Made by a program: the position numbers and the translations under genes. The notes beneath the pieces were generated by a model, which saw only the letters and a program-made list of their open reading frames with translations, did not search any database and was not told where the DNA came from. From Pseudomonas sp. Au-Pse12 (GTDB taxonomy: Bacteria > Pseudomonadota > Gammaproteobacteria > Pseudomonadales > Pseudomonadaceae), in assembly GCF_021341665.1 (NCBI RefSeq), contig NZ_JAJTTH010000006.1:486276-550275 (forward strand): a stretch of 64,000 nt of DNA, given 5' to 3'. Below, piece after piece: positions 61,301-64,000 of the stretch. Numbering within the stretch: the first letter of the stretch is position 1; the number at the start of each line of letters is the position of its first letter.

Positions 61301-64000
61301 GCCCAGGCTGCCTTCGGCCAAAACCTTGCCGCCCTCACTGTTGTCCAGGCTGGAACCTTCCAGGCCTACATCGGCCAGGCTCGACAGCTCGCCCCCCCGA
61401 TTGTCGATCGCGCCGACCTTGAGCAGCAGCCCCTGGCTGCCGCCCACCAGGCCACCCTGGCGGTTATCAAGACCATCGGCAAGCAGTTCCAGGTGTTGTC
61501 CGGCCAGCAATTGACCGCCCTGGTTGTTCAGAACTCCGACCTTGGCCTGTACATCGGTCTTGCCGGAAATCTGCCCCTGGCTGTTGTCCAGGATGCCCAC
61601 TGCCAGGTTCAACTGTTCATCGGCCACCACTGTGCCTTTCTGGTTGCTCAACTGGCCGTCGACACGCAGGGTCAAGGCCTGCTGACTGATCAGCTTGCCA
61701 CCACTGTTATCCAGGTTGCGGGCCGCCAGGGCGAAGGCTTGGGCACTGGAGATTTCACCGCTTTGGTTGTTCACATCGGTGAGGTTTTTCAGCACCAGCA
61801 CGGGGCCATTGATCAGGCCTTTGTGGTTGCTGAGTTGACCTTGGTTCAGGTCCAGGCTCAGGGCGCTCTTGCTAAACAGCTCACCGCCTTGCTGGTCGAA
61901 GCCACTGACGCTGGCCGTGAGGCTTTTCTCGCTGGCGATCCGACTACCTTGACCGTTGCTGACCTGGGCCGCGGTCAACTGCAGGCTGTCGCCGCTGATC
62001 AGCCTTGCGCCTTGGGTGTTGTCGAATGCCCCGGTGTTGACCTGCGCCGGGCCCTTGCTGCTAATCAGGCCTTGCTGGCTGTTGTCCAGGCTCTGGCTGG
62101 CCATCTCCAGACCGGCGTCGGTGGTGATCGAACCGTTGCGGTTGAGCAGTACGCCGGCACTGGTCAAGGTCAGCGAGCCAGCGCTGGAGACTTTGCCGTC
62201 GACGTTGTCCAGACTGCCGACCCGGGCCGACAGGGCCCCTTCACTGCTGACCAGGCCTTGCAGGTTGCCCATGGCCTGATCCAGACGAATATCCAGCCCG
62301 AACAGGGCCACCAGGCGCCCCTGGCCGTTATCCAGGCTCTGGCCGTGAAGGGTCAGCGCGCCCTTGGTAAACATCAAGCCCTGGTTGCGGTTGATGATCT
62401 GCGCCACGTCCAGGCCCATGTCGCTGCCGGCCAACAACTTGCCGCTGTCACTGTTGTCCAGGCGTGCGCCCTGCAGAGTCACCCCCTCGGCACTGGAGAT
62501 TTCCCCGCCGCGGTTATCGACCTCAGTCACTTCGAGTTTCAGCGCTTTTGTGGCCCCTACAAGTCCCGCCTCGCGGTTATCCAGGCTGGAGCTCGTGAAG
62601 CTCAGGTCACCCTCGGCCACCAACTCACCCCGTTGGTTGATAACCCGAGCAACCTGGGCCAACAGGCCGCTCTTACTGGCAATTCGTCCGCCGCTGTTGT
62701 CCAGGCTGGCCGCTTCCAGGCGCACCGGGCCAGCAGCACTCAACAGGCCGCCGCGGTTATCCAACTGCAAACCCTTGAAACTGAGAGCAGCCAGGCTATT
62801 CAGCAAGCCCTGTTGGCGGTTGTCGATCTGGCCAACAGCCAGTTGCAAGTCCTTGTCCGCACGCAGCTTGCCAGCGCGGTTGTCCAGGCGTCCGGCCTGT
62901 AGGTCAATCTGGCCCTTGGCGCTGATTTCACCCTGCTGCTGATTATCCAGCAGGCCTTCGATACGAGCCTTCAAGCGGTCATCGCTAACCAGGCGGCCGG
63001 CGTGGCTGTTGTCCAGACTGGCAGCCTGGAGATCGACACTCCCGGCCGAACCGAGCACACCATTCTGGTTGTTCAGCGCCGCAGTCAGGTCGATATCCAG
63101 AGACTGATCGCCGCTGACCTGCCCATTACTGTTATCCAGGCTCGTGCCCTTGAGACGGGTGGCCCCAAGACTGGAAAGCTCGCCACGCTGGTTGTTCGCC
63201 ACAGCGCCCAGGCTCAACGCCAAGTCGCTGCGACTGGTGATGATGCCGTCGCGGTTATCCAGGGTCGCCGCACCAATATCCAGGCCCTTGGCGGAAATCA
63301 ATCCGCTGACGTTACTCAATGTCTGGTCCAGGCGCAGAGTCAGTCCCTGGTTTCCGAGCAGTTTGCCGTGACTGTTGTCCAGGCTGCGGGCCATCAGCTC
63401 GAACGCCTGAGCGCTGGAAATTTCACCTCGCTGGTTGTCCACACTGGCGAGGTTGTTCAGTTGCAATCGAGGTGCGTTGATCAAGCCACCCTGGTTATTC
63501 AGGTGGCCCTTGTTCAGGTCCAGGCTCAGTTCGGTGAGGCTGGTCAGACGGCCGCCGTTGCTCTGATCGAGGCCGCTCACGCTGGCACTCAGTGCCTGGT
63601 TGCTGGCAATACGTCCAGTGTTGCTGTTGTCCACCTGCCCGGCCTTGAGCTCCAGGGTTTGCAGACTGATGAGCTGGCCGCCGCGGTTGTTGACCGCGCC
63701 GCTGGCGTTCAGGCTCAAGTGCTGGCCTGCGGAAGCCAGCCCGGCGACGTTGTCCAGGGTGGCTACCTGCAGGGTCAGGTTTGCGAAGCTGGACAGTTCG
63801 CCACCGGCATTATTCAGCCAACCGACCTGCGCCTTCAGGTGACCGCCGCTATTGATCAGCCCACCCTGAGTGTTGAGCACGTTGCTTGCCGTAAGGTCCG
63901 CGCTGCCTGCGCTCAGCACCCGCCCTTCGTTCTGGTTGTCCAGAGTCCCGGCGCTGACGTTAGCGCTCTGCCCTGCACTCAGGGTGCCGCCCTGGTTGTT
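52376..64000 (-). CDS. cdiA: Contact-dependent inhibition effector CdiA (5' part beyond window)
   Basis: A giant filamentous-haemagglutinin type exoprotein; 3,874 residues visible and open at the right edge. Order: FHA-1-type ~20-residue repeats (LDNSGGKLLSNQALTLR pattern, 64000 to ~58150); a receptor-binding/YP-like region with YLIETNPVLTDLKQFMSSDY (~57.9-56.4 kb); FHA-2 repeats (~56.4-54.3 kb); pretoxin region (54.2-53.2 kb); VENN-like motif AVDNNWLS (~53.13 kb); toxin C-terminus ending SAPAGARSLPTRK. The toxin tip has GYVDSKGTYYVSEGNHRMVA, similar to ParB/sulfiredoxin-like nuclease folds (inference). The TPS signal domain and cdiB should lie to the right. Frame is intact. Confidence 0.95.
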   Translation of the reverse strand, partial: NNQGGTLSAGQSANVSAGTLDNQNEGRVLSAGSADLTASNVLNTQGGLINSGGHLKAQVGWLNNAGGELSSFANLTLQVATLDNVAGLASAGQHLSLNASGAVNNRGGQLISLQTLELKAGQVDNSNTGRIASNQALSASVSGLDQSNGGRLTSLTELSLDLNKGHLNNQGGLINAPRLQLNNLASVDNQRGEISSAQAFELMARSLDNSHGKLLGNQGLTLRLDQTLSNVSGLISAKGLDIGAATLDNRDGIITSRSDLALSLGAVANNQRGELSSLGATRLKGTSLDNSNGQVSGDQSLDIDLTAALNNQNGVLGSAGSVDLQAASLDNSHAGRLVSDDRLKARIEGLLDNQQQGEISAKGQIDLQAGRLDNRAGKLRADKDLQLAVGQIDNRQQGLLNSLAALSFKGLQLDNRGGLLSAAGPVRLEAASLDNSGGRIASKSGLLAQVARVINQRGELVAEGDLSFTSSSLDNREAGLVGATKALKLEVTEVDNRGGEISSAEGVTLQGARLDNSDSGKLLAGSDMGLDVAQIINRNQGLMFTKGALTLHGQSLDNGQGRLVALFGLDIRLDQAMGNLQGLVSSEGALSARVGSLDNVDGKVSSAGSLTLTSAGVLLNRNGSITTDAGLEMASQSLDNSQQGLISSKGPAQVNTGAFDNTQGARLISGDSLQLTAAQVSNGQGSRIASEKSLTASVSGFDQQGGELFSKSALSLDLNQGQLSNHKGLINGPVLVLKNLTDVNNQSGEISSAQAFALAARNLDNSGGKLISQQALTLRVDGQLSNQKGTVVADEQLNLAVGILDNSQGQISGKTDVQAKVGVLNNQGGQLLAGQHLELLADGLDNRQGGLVGGSQGLLLKVGAIDNRGGELSSLADVGLEGSSLDNSEGGKVLAEGSLGLTVAQVLNRSKGLLSGKAGLSLMGSSLDNRSGTLLTQHDLKVKLQGDLDNRQGLISAEGRLGLKSAGLDNSGGSVSSAQALTLEHSAALLNQGGEILTDAGLVLNSARLDNRNQGNISAKAAASISTGTLDNSHSGRLGSGGNLDLISAQLTNQDQGRIASGGALNASVSGLEQQGGQLFSNTSLTLDLNQGQLNNQQGLINAPLLMLKNLKDVNNQGGEISAAQAFTLAAQNLDNSSGKLLSNQALTLRIDQVLINLKGLIAAASLDARAASLANSGGALTSRGSLDLLLAGALNNSGRGLINADGGLTLSASSVDNRDASLQGSSIALDLGNTTGDLDNSGGLISTQGPLSIAHLRDLSNRNGEISSRLSLDLTARSLDNSAGKLISNEQLNLKAQSLLNQGGLASGWQGLNANLGSLDNRNLGTLSSRSGGLDLQVSGDLQNSGAGALVSQKALSVTAANLDNSSGGILSSAAEQTLSINGLLNNAQGGLIDSGAALTLQAMTLGNAAGSISAQQALSLNATSLDNSGGSLKGNAALTLNLLGALTNRNGQVASGGPLRIERAGQIDNQGGQIASQGLLTLFSASLDNRNRGTLAANDRLHLTVDGTLDNRSDGLIYSRNGDLQIQAGSLGNGQGTLQSQGALNLTTGDIDNQSGRILAQSGDLSIGAGNLDNRGGVLSSLQGAMTANLSGVLKNGYDLNNNRQGGVTQAQRLTLNALAGIDNYGGRISAQSGDALITGGDFDNRNGGLYAKGLVKVSAGNFDNSGDNDGQIAGQQIDLDLRGALNNRLGIIESDSTLAIKAASLDNQTGQLRALGSAGSTRFEIGGQFDNRNGTLESANHDLSFAVGSFLNGGGNLLHVGRGTFDISTANVTGAGGSIVTRGGLTLNADSWNNSDVIQAGRLTLNVNHFSQTASGQLLASDALIGSGGNWSNDGLIASDGSLSLNLGGSYSGNGRLSSRGTLGLGVGQLDLNSASSIAGGGDTAVSVAGQLNNAGRLTSAAKLNLSAAGINNQGTLGAAQDLTLTTGALVNDHGLVFSGGDMGLRVDSLTNSYGNVYSLGNLTVDRDGQGSLASRIANRSGSLQSDGSMMLAASTIENVRDVLTTSKGGIYTARIGEVACIEGYNAGDCSGKRNHVWEIVQRDKFEVTNASAASSIAAGANLNINAGDLLNQSSSIGAAGNLMATVNNLTNSGVETGETETTRVFMSSRTKNAGGWYNVANGVTNKYWFQSAGYNPNDLGGLEGSLAGFIGMTEREWVHLGSTRKLAGGDQSYAAVMQAGGAVSINAGNGIGNSVVRPGFTYVGSGQRTDTNAPGTAFATRITLNQQLPPDLAQQQVNPLALPGFSLPSGQNGLFRLSGQGANTPAASGPQNWTMGGGALSTAQRQQGLPTVQARDINIADAAQIAARSADLSAANRTAAQVGTDASAINATLPGSGAVSGPALLGPSVVNDGISQSAALNTQAPVPISVDRVTGLPDSSVRTNPHKYLIETNPVLTDLKQFMSSDYLLSNLGYNPDESAKRLGDGFYEQKLIQQAVQARTGQRYINGQNSDEKLFKYLMDNAIQSRQQLNLAVGVSLTSEQVAALTHDIVWLENAEVNGEQVLVPVLYLAQAKDRLAPNGALIAGNDVNLIAGQDLNNVGTLRATNNLSAQAGQNLVNSGLVEAGNRLDLLAGNNLVNKAGGIIAGRDVTLTATRGDVINERTLSSHQSSNGSYAQQRDFVDSAARVEAANNLVINAGRDVNNNGGVLTSGADTSLKAGRDVNLTSVEQVVSNDRGVRYNDLSVTQNGSSLQAGRDLAISAGRDISAIASQIEAKRDVAMTATDNLSLVSAANEQHSASKTKKVTSQEDHVQQVATTLVAGGNVALKAGEDLQLTASRVTAGDEAYLYAGGDVNLSAGQNSDYSYYRKTKTSSSGLSSSQKTRIDSSNSITQQGSSVSGDTVVIRAGQDIGATASDIVSTHSTSLVAGRNVEIDSATETYEQSHSTSKKKSGLLSSGGIGFTLGSTSAQNTSSSTTENAKASTIGSVLGNVDIQAGKDLTLKGSDVIAGKDISLVGQNVSILAAENHNKSEQTSKTKTSGLTLALSGTVGSAVDAAYQTTKQAKEEDDSRLSALQGIKAGLTGVQAWQAAQQGGGMNGDNIGQFVGISISLGSQQSSSKQTQEQVVSQGSSLTSGNNLSIVAAGSGTAGADGDIRVQGSQLKAGNNVLLAAERDIQLEAAANRQKLDGKNSSSGGAIGVSLGVGPNGAGLSIFANGNKGVGKEKGTGTTWTETTLDAGNQASLISGRDAALKGAQVNADKITAKVGRDLTLQSQQDTDDYKSKQSNVSGGASFTFGTMTGSASVSVSQSKIDSKYQSVQEQTGLFAGKGGYQVEVGKHTQLDGSVIASTAEADKNRLSTGTLGWSDLKNEAEYKSQMQSASVSSGNGGADGFTSNMPSGMLIAYNHGGSASGTTSSAISNGALDIRDPGQQKQDVATLSRDVEHANGSISPIFDKEKEQKRLREVQLIGEIGTQVTDIVRTEGQLKADQEASKELEEKKGIRRPGKNASKEEVENYQKQLIATDAYKQVMGKYGTGGDYQRVAQAVTAALQGLAGGDIGSALAGASAPYLAQLIKKTTGDNPALNTMAHAVLGAAVAQAQGNSAIAGAAGAAGGELAARLITQQLYGTSDTNTLSEEQKQTVAALSSLAAGLAGGVAGGDLGGAVTGAQGGRNAVDNNWLSQEQSVVFDKEFSDCQKSGLRTCQTVVDKWKQVSDKRGAETDWRLENDPLRALGEDKELAQGGIEVTQRPNWLSHIGLDVMSNEEAKAYVQQWNGEDLAKIDVNSPRWVRFALFISDPENQAAIVAVAGLGKSLAEFAKTTASNIYKTGSPSGIKSMQVGLRNPQQVDQIKNDMLSNNYRFTAPEGRIAGYVDSKGTYYVSEGNHRMVAAQEIYKKTGDASFIEQLLKNGSWTKTASAPAGARSLPTRK
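53227..54250. repeat. ~1 kb direct repeat, copy 2 (within cdiA)
   Basis: Pretoxin-encoding segment of cdiA duplicated at 48513-49533. The copies end sharply at ggctctggctgac. Module B (51250-51845) is a third, more diverged relative of part of it. Confidence 0.9.

Noticed and set aside
58565..62902. Long plus-strand frames opposite cdiA
   Set aside because: Antisense of the repetitive cdiA FHA-1 repeats; composition mirrors the repeats and there is no start context.
1..64000. CRISPR arrays
   Set aside because: No regularly spaced short direct repeats; the periodic DNA at 58-64 kb is coding (haemagglutinin repeats).

Overview
The window is chromosomal DNA from a fluorescent Pseudomonas, most likely of the P. 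fluorescens / protegens / chlororaphis group. The evidence is high GC, typical REP palindromes, the order sulfate permease - sbp - oscA - GGDEF/EAL protein - desA - diguanylate cyclase - HDOD regulator - gabT - gabD, and several Pseudomonas-type small proteins. No replication or phage genes are seen.

Region 1 (1-11.1 kb) is ordinary core genome: sulfate uptake (cysT, sbp, oscA), a PAS-GGDEF-EAL protein and a PAS-GGEEF cyclase on either side of the desaturase gene desA, a receiver-HDOD regulator, and the GABA shunt pair gabT/gabD.

Region 2 (11.5-14.6 kb) is a reb (R-body) operon. A sigma-factor-like protein is followed by five genes: two near-identical RebB paralogues, a short RebB, a larger RebB-like protein and a coiled-coil partner. 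Next comes tRNA-Arg(CCG). On its other side is an AT-richer defence block (15.0-24.5 kb) holding two tandem GTPases and a complete type I restriction-modification system (hsdR-hsdM-hsdS). The first gene of that block is a sigma-54 activator whose N-terminal domain looks CARF-like. A near-consensus -24/-12 promoter sits in the 30-nt gap between the activator gene and hsdR, so restriction is probably inducible by a small-molecule or RNA-derived signal. This is the strongest candidate for an undescribed regulatory system.

Region 3 (25.4-35.0 kb) is a complete non-phosphorylative L-rhamnose pathway: LysR regulator, lactonase, rhamnonate dehydratase, mutarotase, RhaT, L-rhamnose dehydrogenase, KDR aldolase, lactaldehyde dehydrogenase and an OprB-type porin. 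Together these convert L-rhamnose to pyruvate and L-lactate.

Region 4 (35.0-42.3 kb) has an unrecognised gene pair, a small acidic protein, a VWA lipoprotein / ECF sigma / membrane anti-sigma-like operon, a YbhB-family protein, a BrnT/BrnA toxin-antitoxin, a small DUF3077-type protein and a DUF4291 protein.

Region 5 (42.3-64.0 kb) is a contact-dependent growth inhibition (CDI) locus read on the minus strand. A giant cdiA runs off the right edge (3,874 residues visible) and is followed by its immunity gene. Beyond lies about 10 kb of AT-rich orphan toxin/immunity cassettes. These include two displaced pretoxin-toxin modules, remnants of more, and at least seven orphan immunity genes or remnants. 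Most displaced toxin ORFs are broken by single-base changes, several in short homopolymers, while most of the immunity genes are open. A ~1 kb near-identical direct repeat between cdiA and the first long orphan module could allow toxin switching by recombination.
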